Positions 1-9,896 are shown, counted from the stretch's first letter. The stretch: DNA of 64,000 nt from Candidatus Thioglobus sp. NP1 (GCF_003326015.1 NZ_CP023860.1:930001-994000), one strand, 5' to 3'. The notes: generated from the sequence alone by a model not told the origin. Program-made: numbers and translations.

Positions 1-2610
1 CTTCTTAGCGCAGGCTTTTATTACAAAACCTTTATGTGGCCAAAGGCATTCTGGGAGAGGCTATATGAGCCAGTTATTCGAAATGCAGCGGGACTTGGAT
101 CGCTCTCTGGTGAATCTGATCCAGATACCTATGATAAGGGTTTTCGCTATTGTGACATCCTAATCATTGGGGCAGGTGCTTCAGGATTATCCGCAGCATT
201 AACTGCAGCTAAATCTGGAGCAAAGATAATCCTTGCTGATGAAGATTTTTTGATGGGTGGACGTCTGAACAATGAAACTAATAAGATTGATGGTGTTTTA
301 GGAAGTAAATGGGCAGCTGATATTGTTGCTAAGTTGAGTGAAATGCAAAACGTCACTTTAATGGCTGATACAACTATTTTTGGTGTTTATGATCATGGTA
401 TATATGGTGCGCTAGAAAATAAATCATCTGAAGCAAGAGAAAATCACGATAAACCGCGTCAAGTGAATTGGCGAATCTATGCGAAACGAGCCATTTTAGC
501 TTCTGGCGCAATAGAGAGAGCTATTGCTTTTGGTAATAATGATCGTCCAGGAATCATGATGGCCAGTGCTGTTCGAACTTATGTAAACCGGTTTGCAGTT
601 ACTCCAGGTCAAAACATTACAGTTTTTACAAACAATGATGATGGATGGCAGACTGCAAGAGATTTGTTATTAAAAAATATTAAGGTTGCAGCTGTTATTG
701 ATTCTCGACCGATTAAGCCTGTGCTAAGAATAGCAGGAGCTGAGATTTTTATGGGCGTAGATGTTATTGATACCAAAGGAAGAAAGGGCCTTAAATCAAT
801 TAAACTGTCAAATGGTAAGACAATTGAAACAGATACTCTTGCAGTTTCGGGTGGTTGGAATCCTAATCTTCATTTAACTTGCCATCATCGAGGTATTCCT
901 AAATGGAATGAGGAGATTGCCTCATTTATTCCTGATGAGTCTGTTCCTCCAGGAATGATAGTTGCTGGACGTGCAAAGGGCACAATGGTTCTTGCTGATG
1001 CTATTATTGAGGCTCATAATATGGGGTCTTTAGTAGCTAAAGAGCTTGGTTTTAAAGCTGCTAAATTAGCACATGCCTCAACTCCAGAAGTAGCGTACAA
1101 GGTTTCAGCTCACTGGGGAGTTGAAAGTGGCTCAAAGCGTGCCTGGGTTGATTTTCAAAATGATGTAACGGCTAAAGATATAAAGCTTGCAAATCAAGAG
1201 GGGTTTAAGTCTGTAGAGCATGTAAAACGATATACCACTTTGGGTATGGCAACGGATCAAGGAAAAACAGCTAACGTTCTTGGTATAGGAATCATGGCTC
1301 AGAATATGGACCAAACTATTGAAGAAACTGGAACAACTATATTTAGACCTCCTTATTCTCCAATCTCTATTGGTGCATTTGCTGGAAGAAGACGTGGAAT
1401 GGAGTTTTATCCAACACGATATACACCTAGTCATAAATGGTCAGAAGAGCAAAATGCTGTTTTTGTAGAGGTTGGAATGTGGTATCGCTCCCAATGGTTT
1501 CCGCAACCAGGTGAAACTCATTGGCGTCAATCTGTAGATCGTGAAGTGATGCAAACTAGAGCATCAGTAGGTATTTGTGATGTTACAACTTTAGGAAAGA
1601 TAGATATCAAGGGTGCAGATGTATCTGAATTTTTAAATAAAATTTATGTTAACGCATTTGCAAAATTGCCTGTTGGAAAAACTCGATATGGTCTAATGCT
1701 TAGAGAAGATGGTATGGTTATGGATGATGGAACAACAGCAAGATTGGCGGAGGATCATTTTGTGATGACCACCACCACTGCAAATGCTGTTAGTGTCTAT
1801 CGCCACTTACAGTTTTGTCATCAAGTTTTGTGGCCTAATCTGGATGTCCACATGATTTCGGTGACTGAGCAGTTTGCTCAATATGCCGTTGCAGGACCAA
1901 ATTCACGTAAGTTACTTGAAAAAATCATTGATTCTGAGCATGACATTTCAAATGAAGCATTCCCATTTATGGCTGCAGGTCAAATAACAGTTTGTGGTGG
2001 TGTGCCAGCTAGACTATTTAGAATATCATTTTCTGGCGAACTTGCTTATGAAATTGCTGTTCCAACAAGATATGGTGACTCCTTAATGAGAGCTATGATG
2101 GAAGCAGGAGAAGAGTTTAATGTTATTCCATATGGTACTGAGGCATTAGGTGTGATGAGAATTGAAAAAGGTCACGCGGCTGGACCAGAATTGAATGGTC
2201 AGACAAGTGCCTATGACTTAGGTATGGGTGGTATGGTTTCAGGTAAAAAAGATTTTATTGGTTATAAGTTAGGTCTAAGAGAAGATTTACAGCGTGAAGA
2301 TCGAATGCAAATGGTTGGTTTTAAGCCAGTTAATAAAAATGATTTAGTTGAAAAAGGCTTCTCTATGGCTGGAGCTCATTTACTTGGTTTACGTGATCAA
2401 GCAACTACTGAGAATGATCAAGGTTGGATTTCGTCATCTATCTATTCTCCAATGTTAGGTTGTTATATAGGTCTTGGATTTATAAAGAATGGATTAAAAA
2501 GAAAAGGGGAGTTTGTTAGGGCTGTTGATTTAGTTCGAGGTAGTGATATAGAGGTTGAGATTTGTAGTCCACACTTTTATGATCCAGAAGGAGAGCGTTT
2601 ACGTGTCTGA
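1..2610 (+). CDS. soxA: Sarcosine oxidase alpha subunit (5' end outside window)
   Basis: Large subunit of heterotetrameric sarcosine oxidase, which demethylates sarcosine to glycine and passes the one-carbon unit to tetrahydrofolate. The frame is open from base 1 (LLSAGFYYKTFMWPKAFW), a stretch typical of the interior of SoxA, so the ATG at 34 is internal and the gene starts upstream; about 869 codons are visible against roughly 1000 in the family. A dinucleotide-binding motif (GAGASG) lies early in the visible part. The C-terminal half, from about residue 480 after the ATG at 34, is a GcvT-like aminomethyltransferase domain. It overlaps soxG by 8 bp, as in soxBDAG operons. Identification is firm, although a dimethylglycine-type substrate cannot be excluded by eye. 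Confidence 0.93.
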   Translation, partial: LLSAGFYYKTFMWPKAFWERLYEPVIRNAAGLGSLSGESDPDTYDKGFRYCDILIIGAGASGLSAALTAAKSGAKIILADEDFLMGGRLNNETNKIDGVLGSKWAADIVAKLSEMQNVTLMADTTIFGVYDHGIYGALENKSSEARENHDKPRQVNWRIYAKRAILASGAIERAIAFGNNDRPGIMMASAVRTYVNRFAVTPGQNITVFTNNDDGWQTARDLLLKNIKVAAVIDSRPIKPVLRIAGAEIFMGVDVIDTKGRKGLKSIKLSNGKTIETDTLAVSGGWNPNLHLTCHHRGIPKWNEEIASFIPDESVPPGMIVAGRAKGTMVLADAIIEAHNMGSLVAKELGFKAAKLAHASTPEVAYKVSAHWGVESGSKRAWVDFQNDVTAKDIKLANQEGFKSVEHVKRYTTLGMATDQGKTANVLGIGIMAQNMDQTIEETGTTIFRPPYSPISIGAFAGRRRGMEFYPTRYTPSHKWSEEQNAVFVEVGMWYRSQWFPQPGETHWRQSVDREVMQTRASVGICDVTTLGKIDIKGADVSEFLNKIYVNAFAKLPVGKTRYGLMLREDGMVMDDGTTARLAEDHFVMTTTTANAVSVYRHLQFCHQVLWPNLDVHMISVTEQFAQYAVAGPNSRKLLEKIIDSEHDISNEAFPFMAAGQITVCGGVPARLFRISFSGELAYEIAVPTRYGDSLMRAMMEAGEEFNVIPYGTEALGVMRIEKGHAAGPELNGQTSAYDLGMGGMVSGKKDFIGYKLGLREDLQREDRMQMVGFKPVNKNDLVEKGFSMAGAHLLGLRDQATTENDQGWISSSIYSPMLGCYIGLGFIKNGLKRKGEFVRAVDLVRGSDIEVEICSPHFYDPEGERLRV

Positions 2611-3172
2611 TTATATTCTAGAAAAACTTTCAGCCCTTGAAGGGGTTGAGTATGAATTTGATGGTGTAGCGGTTTCTGAGGTAACAGATATGTCTCTTGT
2701 AATGGCCGCTATTCCAAAAGGAACACTAGCTAATGTTGAATCTGCAATAAAAAAATCATGTGGATTATCAATACCAGAAATACAAAAATCTAGCGAATCT
2801 TCTGATTCCTCTATTACCTTTTGGAGGCTTCAAAATAACCAAGTTTTGGTTTTTTTTGCTTACGAAGGTAATGATGCAGAGTCATATCTAAAGAGCAAAC
2901 TTAATGCACCTGTTTATTTAACGGATCAATCTGACACATGGGCTATGATAAGGGTTAAAGGTCCCAGATCTAGAGATATTCTTGAGCGTATATGCCCAAT
3001 TAATATTGACAAAGATGTTTTTACAGTTGGAAGTGTATCAAGGACAGTAATGGAGCACATAGGAACAATCATTTATAGAGACGAGGATGATTCTTACATT
3101 CTCTTAACAATGCGCTCATTTGGGCGCTCTATGATTCATGCAATAGAAGTCTCGGTGAACAACGTTCTTTAA
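2603..3172 (+). CDS. soxG: Sarcosine oxidase gamma subunit
   Basis: Small GcvT-like subunit that completes the SoxBDAG complex, about 189 aa and of normal family length. I chose the GTG at 2603 because a strong Shine-Dalgarno (AGAAGGAG, 2586-2593) lies 9 nt upstream and the start overlaps the soxA stop, as expected for coupled subunits. An upstream in-frame ATG at 2555 would add 16 residues that overlap soxA deeply and has no such ribosome site. Conserved SoxG features include the central WAMIRVKGP segment and the C-terminal FGRSMIHAIE. The next gene is convergent, 6 bp away. Confidence 0.88.
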   Translation: MSDYILEKLSALEGVEYEFDGVAVSEVTDMSLVMAAIPKGTLANVESAIKKSCGLSIPEIQKSSESSDSSITFWRLQNNQVLVFFAYEGNDAESYLKSKLNAPVYLTDQSDTWAMIRVKGPRSRDILERICPINIDKDVFTVGSVSRTVMEHIGTIIYRDEDDSYILLTMRSFGRSMIHAIEVSVNNVL

Positions 3173-3178
3173 AAATAA

Positions 3179-3883
3179 CTAGTTTTTCTTGTATTGTGTC
3201 ATATAATTAACGCTTACATCATCACCTAATTTATATCTTTTTGTAATTGGGTTATAACTCATTCCAATAATTGAACTTATTGATAATTTAGATGTTCTAG
3301 CCCATTCATCTATCTCACTAGGACGAATAAACTTTTGATAATGATGAGTTCCTTTAGGTAATAAATTAAGGATGTACTCTGCTCCAACAATTGCAAAAAC
3401 ATAAGATTTTGGGTTTCTATTTATAGTTGAGAAAAAAACTCTTCCACCTGGCTTAACTAATGAAGAGCAAGCGTCAATCACAAGTGACGGGTCTGGAACA
3501 TGTTCTAACATTTCAAGACAGGCTATTACATCAAAAGACTCAGACTCAGTTTTAGTTAAATCTTCAGCAGATATTGATAGATAATCAATATCAAGACCTG
3601 ACTCTAAAAGATGAAGTTTAGCAACTTCTAAACCAGCTTCAGCAAGATCAATTCCAACCACTGTTGCACCTTCAAGAGCAAGAGACTCACTCAAGATGCC
3701 TCCACCACATCCCACATCAAGAATACGCTTACCTTTGAGTGAACCACCACATTGTTCTTTTATATAGTTTAGGCGAAGTGGATTTATATCATGAAGAGGC
3801 TTAAACTCAGAATTTTTATCCCACCAGCGCGACGCTAGCGCTGCAAATTTATTTACCTCTTCATGATCAACATTTGAATTCAT
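3179..3883 (-). CDS. ubiG: Ubiquinone biosynthesis O-methyltransferase
   Basis: SAM-dependent methyltransferase that performs both O-methylations of the ubiquinone head group. The 234-aa protein shows the Rossmann motif I ILDVGCGGGILSESLA at about residues 54-69, the post-I acidic residue in VVGIDLAEAG, and the UbiG C-terminal pattern GTHHYQKFIRPSE with WARTSKL. Length matches E. coli UbiG (about 240 aa). Its ATG overlaps the stop of the upstream bcp-like gene by 4 bp, so the two are probably co-transcribed and translationally coupled. The cell therefore makes ubiquinone for aerobic respiration. Confidence 0.93.
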   Translation of the reverse strand: MNSNVDHEEVNKFAALASRWWDKNSEFKPLHDINPLRLNYIKEQCGGSLKGKRILDVGCGGGILSESLALEGATVVGIDLAEAGLEVAKLHLLESGLDIDYLSISAEDLTKTESESFDVIACLEMLEHVPDPSLVIDACSSLVKPGGRVFFSTINRNPKSYVFAIVGAEYILNLLPKGTHHYQKFIRPSEIDEWARTSKLSISSIIGMSYNPITKRYKLGDDVSVNYMTQYKKN

Positions 3884-4329
3884 AGTGCCTTTATAAAGTC
3901 TAGTACTTCCTGTGCATGACCTTCAACCTTAACTTTGTCCCATTGATTAAGGATCTCTCCATCTGGGCTAATAACAAAAGTAGATCTAACGATTCCAATA
4001 TGCTCTTTGCCATACATTTTCTTCAGCTTTAAAACATCAAATTGCTTACACAAAGACTCGTCCTCGTCTGAGATTAGGTCAATTGTGTAGTTGAATTTAT
4101 TGATAAATTTATCATGCGATGAAATGGAGTCTCTAGAGACGCCATAGATCACTGAGTTATTTGCAGCAAAGTCATTATTGAGGCTTGTAAAATCATTACC
4201 CTCAATGGTGCACCCAGGGGTGTCATCCTTCGGATAAAAGTAGAGAACAATATTTCTTCCTTGGTCATCAGGAATGTTTACATTTAGATCACTTGTTGCG
4301 ACACATGTAGTAGGATTTACTTTATTCAT
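3880..4329 (-). CDS. bcp: Peroxiredoxin, BCP/PrxQ type
   Basis: Thiol peroxidase of the bacterioferritin comigratory protein family, 149 aa, expected to reduce H2O2 and organic hydroperoxides in the cytoplasm. The peroxidatic cysteine is in the block YPKDDTPGCTIEGNDF. The usual resolving cysteine five residues later (as in CTVQAC) is replaced by asparagine here, so this should be a 1-Cys-type PrxQ or use another thiol for recycling; one other Cys is visible in LCKQFDV. The C-terminal SPDGEILNQWDKVKVEGHA is typical of the family. It is the first gene of a two-gene unit with ubiG. Confidence 0.88.
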   Translation of the reverse strand: MNKVNPTTCVATSDLNVNIPDDQGRNIVLYFYPKDDTPGCTIEGNDFTSLNNDFAANNSVIYGVSRDSISSHDKFINKFNYTIDLISDEDESLCKQFDVLKLKKMYGKEHIGIVRSTFVISPDGEILNQWDKVKVEGHAQEVLDFIKAL

Positions 4330-4379
4330 ATACGATATAATCTCATGGTTTTAATAAAAGCAGTCATTTTATCATTGAT

Positions 4380-6167
4380 ATGCAAAATATCCGAAATTTT
4401 TCCATAATTGCACATATAGATCATGGCAAGTCTACAATTGCTGACAGGTTCATCCAATATTGTGGAGGACTTAGTGATCGAGAGATGTCCTCACAAGTTC
4501 TTGATTCAATGGACATTGAAAAAGAACGTGGTATTACAATCAAGTCTCAAAGTGTCTCCTTAAATTATGATTCTAAAGATGGCCAAACCTATCAATTAAA
4601 TCTTATTGATACCCCTGGGCATGTTGATTTTTCTTATGAAGTTTCACGCTCACTATCTGCTTGTGAGGGAGCATTATTAATTGTTGATGCCTCTCAAGGG
4701 GTCGAGGCTCAGACTGTTGCTAACTGCTACACAGCTCTGGATCAAGGTTTAGAGGTTTTATCTGTTCTTAATAAGATTGACTTATCTGCGGCTGAGCCAG
4801 AAAGAGTTGTTGATGAAATTGAAGATGTTATAGGTATAGAGGCTCATGATGCTGTTCATGCCAGTGCAAAATCAGGAATAGGAATAGAAGATATCCTTGA
4901 ACAAATTGTGGAAAGAATTCCAGCACCTGAAGGAGATATAAATGGCTCTATCAAGGCGCTTATTATTGATTCTTGGTTTGACAATTATTTAGGAGTTGTC
5001 TCATTAATTAGAGTTATAGACGGAGAAATAAAGCCAAAATCAAAAATCAAAATATTTTCTAATGGTAATGAGCACCTTGTAGATGAGGTTGGTATCTTCA
5101 CTCCTAAAAGAACCAAGACTGATAGTTTAAAGGCTGGAGAAGTTGGCTATTTGATTGCTAGTATTAAAAATATTGATGGTGCTCCAGTAGGTGATACTAT
5201 TACTGGAAGTAAAGATCCAGTTAAGGTTCCATTGGAGGGTTTTAAGCCAGTACAACCAAGAGTTTTTGCAGGTTTATTTCCAACCTCTGGAGAAGATTAT
5301 GAGAAATTTAGAGATGCACTTGCAAAGTTACGTTTAAACGATGCTGCCTTACAGTATGAGCCTGAAAACTCAGATGCACTTGGGTTTGGTTTTAGGATTG
5401 GATTTCTTGGTCTTCTTCATATGGAAATTGTTCAAGAACGTTTGGAGAGAGAATACGATTTAGATTTAATAACAACAGCCCCAACTGTAATTTTTGAAGT
5501 TTTAGATACTAAGGGAAATGTAACTAAAATTGATAGCCCATCAAAACTTCCTATCGTTCAATCTATTGTTGAGTTTAGAGAGCCAATTATTACTGCTAAC
5601 ATTTTAGTAACTAACGAATATGTTGGGCCAGTTATTAGCTTGTGTGTTGAAAAAAGGGGTGTGCAAAAAAACATCAACTATATGGGAAGACAAGTTTCTA
5701 TAGTTTATGAACTTCCACTCAACGAAGTAGTACTTGATTTTTTTGACAAACTCAAGTCAGTTTCAAGAGGTTTTGCATCTATGGATTATCAGTTTGAACG
5801 CTATCAAACTGCAGATCTTGTCCGTCTAGATATTCTTATTAATAATGAGGGTGTTGATGCTCTTGCGTTAATAATTCATCGTGATAACTCTACTCATAAA
5901 GGCCGAGAAATTGCTGTGAAAATGAAAGAGCTGATACCAAGACAAATGTTTGATGTAGCAATTCAAGCTTGCATTGGATCGAAGATTATTTCCAGAACAA
6001 ATGTTAAGGCGCTCAGAAAAAATGTAACCGCTAAGTGTTATGGTGGTGATATAACAAGAAAGAGGAAGCTCCTCGAAAAGCAAAAGAAGGGTAAGAAAAG
6101 AATGCGCTCAATAGGCCGGGTTGATATTCCTCAAGAGGCTTTTCTTGCTGTCCTTCATATTGATTAA
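4380..6167 (+). CDS. lepA: Elongation factor 4 (ribosomal back-translocase)
   Basis: Translational GTPase LepA/EF4, which acts on stalled or mistranslocated ribosomes. All G motifs are present: G1 AHIDHGKS, the G2 segment [10 protein letters not shown]3 [10 protein letters not shown]4 NKIDL and G5 SAKSG. The LepA-specific C-terminal domain ends with [17 protein letters not shown] and AFLAVLHID. Length 595 aa matches the family (about 599). It is divergent from bcp with about 50 bp between start codons. Its last four bases overlap the end of the convergent GFA-family gene. lepB, its usual downstream partner, is not here. Confidence 0.97.
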   Translation: MQNIRNFSIIAHIDHGKSTIADRFIQYCGGLSDREMSSQVLDSMDIEKERGITIKSQSVSLNYDSKDGQTYQLNLIDTPGHVDFSYEVSRSLSACEGALLIVDASQGVEAQTVANCYTALDQGLEVLSVLNKIDLSAAEPERVVDEIEDVIGIEAHDAVHASAKSGIGIEDILEQIVERIPAPEGDINGSIKALIIDSWFDNYLGVVSLIRVIDGEIKPKSKIKIFSNGNEHLVDEVGIFTPKRTKTDSLKAGEVGYLIASIKNIDGAPVGDTITGSKDPVKVPLEGFKPVQPRVFAGLFPTSGEDYEKFRDALAKLRLNDAALQYEPENSDALGFGFRIGFLGLLHMEIVQERLEREYDLDLITTAPTVIFEVLDTKGNVTKIDSPSKLPIVQSIVEFREPIITANILVTNEYVGPVISLCVEKRGVQKNINYMGRQVSIVYELPLNEVVLDFFDKLKSVSRGFASMDYQFERYQTADLVRLDILINNEGVDALALIIHRDNSTHKGREIAVKMKELIPRQMFDVAIQACIGSKIISRTNVKALRKNVTAKCYGGDITRKRKLLEKQKKGKKRMRSIGRVDIPQEAFLAVLHID

Positions 6168-6553
6168 ATTATCTCATCTAACCTAGTAAACCAGTCAGTA
6201 TGATCCTCAGGGCAAACTAAGGTAGGTTTTATATTGGGGGATTTGATAGAGCTTCCCAGAGGAAGTAACATCCATCCGCGTGAAGTCTGTCTTGGAACTC
6301 GTGAACCACAATTATGACAAAACGCATTGCCAAAGGTATTTGGAGAAGGTAAGGCGAACTCTCCTCTATTATTCTCTCCTGAAAGCCATACGAATTGTTC
6401 AGGCTTTACAAAAAGATTTGTTGCAAAGGCTGCTCCAGTAACTTTGCGACACCTTGAGCACTGGCACATTCCAAAAAACTCATAGGGACCATTCATTTTC
6501 CATGATACTTCTCCACAAAGGCATTCACCATTTAAAGTTTTTTCAGTTTGCAT
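6164..6553 (-). CDS. GFA/CENP-V family zinc protein
   Basis: 129-aa protein of the GFA (glutathione-dependent formaldehyde-activating enzyme / CENP-V) fold, a small beta-rich zinc-binding domain. The zinc ligand cysteines are visible in order: CLCGE near residue 11, [11 protein letters not shown] near residues 30-40, and FCHNCGSR near residue 80. Members are usually annotated as formaldehyde-glutathione adduct forming, but that activity is doubtful for many and cannot be assigned here. It would fit a cell that demethylates sarcosine, although the two genes are not in one operon. Confidence 0.78.
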   Translation of the reverse strand: MQTEKTLNGECLCGEVSWKMNGPYEFFGMCQCSRCRKVTGAAFATNLFVKPEQFVWLSGENNRGEFALPSPNTFGNAFCHNCGSRVPRQTSRGWMLLPLGSSIKSPNIKPTLVCPEDHTDWFTRLDEII

Positions 6554-6580
6554 AATTAAGTAATTTTTTTATTAATTTTA

Positions 6581-7369
6581 TTACATTGCTAGTATTTCTA
6601 TAAAAAACTTTGTTCCAAAGTAGGATAGAACTAAAACGGCAAAAGCAATTTGTGTTGATCTTGATACAAGCTTTCCTCTCCATCCAAAAAACTTATGACC
6701 AAGAACTATACCCACAAAACCAATCCATGCAATTATTGATAGGATTGTCTTATAGGTAAGCTTCTGAGTAAAAAAATCATCAATATAGTAATATCCTGAT
6801 ATTAAAGAAAAAGTCAATAATAGTGAACCCATCTTTAAAGTTTGATAAAGAAAATCTTCCATTGTTTGGAATGCAGGAAGCTTATCTACAAATGTATTAA
6901 TATTATGCTCATGTAAAAATTTCTCTTGAATACTTAATAGTATTGATTGAGCCACAGCAAGAGCTAAAAGTGCATATGCACCAATTGAAAGAAAGACATG
7001 AATTGCAATTGAAGTTGAAAGAAGCTTTCCCTGGGTTCCAGGAAAAAATAACGCCAGCATTACTAAAATTGCACTTAGAGGGTAAACCAGAATTCCTAAA
7101 GAATGAATAGGGCGACTGAATGAAGTTATGAATAGGAGCGTTGCTATAACCCAGGCAACAAAGGACATGCTTATTGTTAGACCAAAAAAAATCCCATTTT
7201 GTTGCCAGACATCAAACAATATAAAGCCATGAGAGCTGCTAGCAATTAGAAGTATTAAATTAACAATTGTTCTATGCTGATTTGTAACTTTATCAAGAAC
7301 AAAATATCTTGTTAAAAATAAACCAGCTATAAGATAAGCAACAAAGGGTAGGGTATGAAGTAAGGGCAT
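6581..7369 (-). CDS. ypjD: CcsA/HemX-like inner membrane protein YpjD
   Basis: 262-aa integral membrane protein with about eight predicted helices, of the cytochrome c assembly (CcsA/HemX) superfamily. It matches the YpjD type by its small size, N-terminal hydrophobic run (HTLPFVAYLIAGLFLTRYF) and the segment LSIGAYALLALAVAQSILL. In many gammaproteobacteria ypjD is divergent from ffh, exactly as seen here, which supports the name. The molecular role of YpjD is not settled; heme handling or membrane-protein homeostasis are proposals for the family, not visible in this sequence. Confidence 0.82.
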   Translation of the reverse strand: MPLLHTLPFVAYLIAGLFLTRYFVLDKVTNQHRTIVNLILLIASSSHGFILFDVWQQNGIFFGLTISMSFVAWVIATLLFITSFSRPIHSLGILVYPLSAILVMLALFFPGTQGKLLSTSIAIHVFLSIGAYALLALAVAQSILLSIQEKFLHEHNINTFVDKLPAFQTMEDFLYQTLKMGSLLLTFSLISGYYYIDDFFTQKLTYKTILSIIAWIGFVGIVLGHKFFGWRGKLVSRSTQIAFAVLVLSYFGTKFFIEILAM

Positions 7370-7428
7370 CTCTAGCTTTGTAAGAGTAAAAGATTATATA
7401 ATGGAATATTACACTTTATTTGAATCAA

Positions 7429-8832
7429 ATGTTTGACAATTTAACTGATCGTTTATCTAATAGTTTTAAAGCTATACAAGGTAAAAATAAACTTTCTGAA
7501 AATAATATTAAGGAGGCTTTAAGAGAGGTCAGAAGGTCTCTTTTGGAGGCTGATGTCGCGCTTGATGTCATTAAGTTTTTTCTAGATCAGGTTCAAACAA
7601 AATCGATTGGTCTTAAGGTTGGTGAAGGCCTGAGTCCATCTCAATCATTTATAAAGCTCGTTGAAAGTGAATTAACTGAAATTATAGGTGGTCAAAATGA
7701 ATCATTAAATCTTGCGACTCAACCACCAGCTGTAGTAATGGTTGCTGGACTTCAGGGTTCAGGAAAGACTACTTCAATTGCAAAACTTGCTCGTTATCTG
7801 AAAGAGGAACAAAAAAAGAAAGTGCTTGTTGTTAGTGCTGACGTTTATAGACCTGCAGCTATAGAGCAGTTGAAAGTTCTTGCTGAACAAGTTGGTGTTG
7901 ATTTTTTCCCATCAACAGTCGATGAGAAACCAGAAAAAATAGTTTCTGATGCAAAAAAACAAGCTCAGTCGCAGTTTCATGATGTTCTTCTTGTTGATAC
8001 TGCAGGGCGTCTTCATGTTGATGAACAAATGATGTCTGAAATTCAAGTGCTTCAAAAGCAGGTTAACCCAATAGAGACCTTGTTCGTTGTAGACTCAATG
8101 ACAGGACAGGATGCTGCACATACTGCAAAAACATTCTCTGATATGCTTCCATTGACTGGTGTTATTCTAACCAAAACTGACGGTGATGCAAGAGGTGGAG
8201 CTGCTCTTTCAGTTAGGCATATTACTGGAAAGCCAATTAAATTTATGGGTGTTGGTGAAAAAACTGATGCTTTAGAGCCGTTTTATCCAGATAGATTAGT
8301 TTCTCGTATTCTTGGAATGGGAGATGTACTTTCTTTAGTTGAGGAAATTTCAAAAAAAGTTGATCATAAAAAAGCTCAAAAAAATGTCCAAAAAATGGTC
8401 AAGGGTAGATTTGATCTTGATGATATGCGAGACCAACTTGAGCAAATGCAGCAAATGGGTGGAATGGGAGCTTTAATGGATAAACTTCCTGGAATGGCAA
8501 AAATGCCCCAAAGTGTAAAAAATCAAGTCATTGGAGATAGTGATAGTTCTAGAATGATTGCCATTATAAATTCTATGACACCTAAAGAAAGAACCCACGT
8601 TAATCTTATCAAAGGCTCTCGCAAAAAAAGAATTGCTGATGGTTCTGGTACAGATGTTCAAAATGTCAATAAGTTGTTAAAGCAGTTTGAAAAAATGCAA
8701 AAAACTATGAAAAAAATGAAAGGTGGAAAAATGAAGAAAATGATGCAACAGATGGGAGATATGCAAGGTGATGGAGGTATGCCAGATCTTTCTCAAATGC
8801 CAGGGCTGGGTAATAAAAAATTTCCTTTTTAA
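7429..8832 (+). CDS. ffh: Signal recognition particle protein Ffh
   Basis: SRP54 homologue that binds 4.5S RNA and signal sequences and targets ribosomes to FtsY. The N domain begins MFDNLTDRLS, the usual Ffh start, so I prefer the ATG at 7429 over the in-frame TTG at 7420. GTPase motifs are GLQGSGKTTS (P-loop), DTAGRLHVD and TKTDGDARGG. The C-terminal M domain is methionine-rich (QMQQMGGMGALMDKLPGM and several KKMM runs). About 467 aa. A TATAAT box at 7397-7402 sits about 27 nt upstream of the start and may be its -10 element, but no good -35 is visible. Confidence 0.97.
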   Translation: MFDNLTDRLSNSFKAIQGKNKLSENNIKEALREVRRSLLEADVALDVIKFFLDQVQTKSIGLKVGEGLSPSQSFIKLVESELTEIIGGQNESLNLATQPPAVVMVAGLQGSGKTTSIAKLARYLKEEQKKKVLVVSADVYRPAAIEQLKVLAEQVGVDFFPSTVDEKPEKIVSDAKKQAQSQFHDVLLVDTAGRLHVDEQMMSEIQVLQKQVNPIETLFVVDSMTGQDAAHTAKTFSDMLPLTGVILTKTDGDARGGAALSVRHITGKPIKFMGVGEKTDALEPFYPDRLVSRILGMGDVLSLVEEISKKVDHKKAQKNVQKMVKGRFDLDDMRDQLEQMQQMGGMGALMDKLPGMAKMPQSVKNQVIGDSDSSRMIAIINSMTPKERTHVNLIKGSRKKRIADGSGTDVQNVNKLLKQFEKMQKTMKKMKGGKMKKMMQQMGDMQGDGGMPDLSQMPGLGNKKFPF

Positions 8833-8900
8833 AATTGTCTATTGCAGTTTATTTTTTTTGATATAAAATTCTTCGATTAATTAATACTTAATAATAAAAA

Positions 8901-9275
8901 ATGAAACTAAATTTAAAAATATTTGCAGTTTTTTTGTTTAGTTGTTTTTTACTTCAGCCAGGATTATCCCTTGCAGATAATCATGTTGAGACTATTCAAC
9001 TTTCCTTGGTTATTTCTTCAGCTGATGAAATTAATCTGACTGCAGTAAAGCAAGTAGAAAAAGGATTAAATTCTTTTGAGGCAATTAGTCAACTAGTTAT
9101 TGTTGGTTCAAAGGATACTAGTTATGGTCCACAAATTATGTCTTTAGGTGGAATAGAGGCTATTGGTAATACTTATTGGGCATTATACGTTGATGGCAAA
9201 ATGTCAATGGTTGGAGCTCAGGATGTTATTCTTATGAGTGACACATTTATACGCTTGAATATGGAAGCTTTTTAA
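8901..9275 (+). CDS. Secreted DUF4430 / transcobalamin-C-like protein
   Basis: 124-aa exported protein. Residues 1-25 form a signal peptide (basic MKLNLK, hydrophobic core, LSLADNH after the likely ALA-type cleavage site). The mature part resembles the DUF4430 fold, the same beta-grasp seen in the C-terminal half of transcobalamin and intrinsic factor: an early segment SFEAIS, then NTYWALYVDGKMSMVGAQDV, matching the family pattern of YW, a short Asn/Asp-Gly turn, and a final Gly before the last strand. Bacterial DUF4430 proteins often sit beside vitamin transporters; the next gene, 33 bp downstream, is an ECF-S-like membrane protein. Ligand unknown. Confidence 0.62.
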   Translation: MKLNLKIFAVFLFSCFLLQPGLSLADNHVETIQLSLVISSADEINLTAVKQVEKGLNSFEAISQLVIVGSKDTSYGPQIMSLGGIEAIGNTYWALYVDGKMSMVGAQDVILMSDTFIRLNMEAF

Positions 9276-9308
9276 TATATTATTAGACACAAAAAAAGGA
9301 GATCTAAT

Positions 9309-9896
9309 ATGAGTAATCAAGATCAAAAACTTAATTCGAGTTTTAGTTACTTAGTAATTTTAGCCGTCTTGATTGTTCTCGGTGTTGCTGGTAGGTTATT
9401 ACCTCACCCACCTAACTTTACTCCAATGGCAGCTATTGCACTATTTGCTGGATTTATATTTATAAAAAGATATATGTCGATTATTGCTGTTGTTGCAACA
9501 ATGCTTCTATGCGACTATTTTGCTTTTGGCTCACTTTCAGCTAGTTGGTTTGGTTCAAAATCAATGTTTGTTGTTTATCTTGCGTTGTTATTTCCAATAG
9601 TTTTTAAGAATTTCTTACAAAAGAAACTTGGTTTACTTAGACTTACTGGCGCAGCACTTGCAAGTTCAACAGTTTTTTTCCTTTCAACTAATTTTGCAGT
9701 TTGGGCATTTTCACCAATGTATGAAAAAACATTTGAAGGATTTATTCTTTGTTACACGATGGCTATTCCATTTTTCCATAATACAATCGCAGGTGATTTG
9801 GTTTGGACAGGCTTAATATTTGGAACCTATTTAGCTTTACGTAATTATTCCAACTTGCAAATTTTTAAGCAAAAAAATACTCTTATCTTTAATTAA
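9309..9896 (+). CDS. DUF6580 / ECF S-component-like membrane protein
   Basis: 195-aa protein with about six hydrophobic helices. The motif RLLPHPPNFTPMAAIALFAG near residues 28-47 is the hallmark of the DUF6580 family, which resembles substrate-binding (S) components of energy-coupling-factor vitamin transporters. The start at 9309 is supported by AAGGAG a few bases upstream. It follows the secreted DUF4430 gene and is probably in the same operon. No EcfT or EcfAA' genes are in the window, so it either borrows a shared energising module elsewhere or works alone. The substrate is not predictable from sequence. Confidence 0.68.
   Translation: MSNQDQKLNSSFSYLVILAVLIVLGVAGRLLPHPPNFTPMAAIALFAGFIFIKRYMSIIAVVATMLLCDYFAFGSLSASWFGSKSMFVVYLALLFPIVFKNFLQKKLGLLRLTGAALASSTVFFLSTNFAVWAFSPMYEKTFEGFILCYTMAIPFFHNTIAGDLVWTGLIFGTYLALRNYSNLQIFKQKNTLIFN

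Noticed and set aside
34-36. ATG at 34 as the start of sarcosine oxidase alpha
   Set aside because: The reading frame is open back to base 1 and encodes conserved SoxA sequence, so the gene starts before the window.
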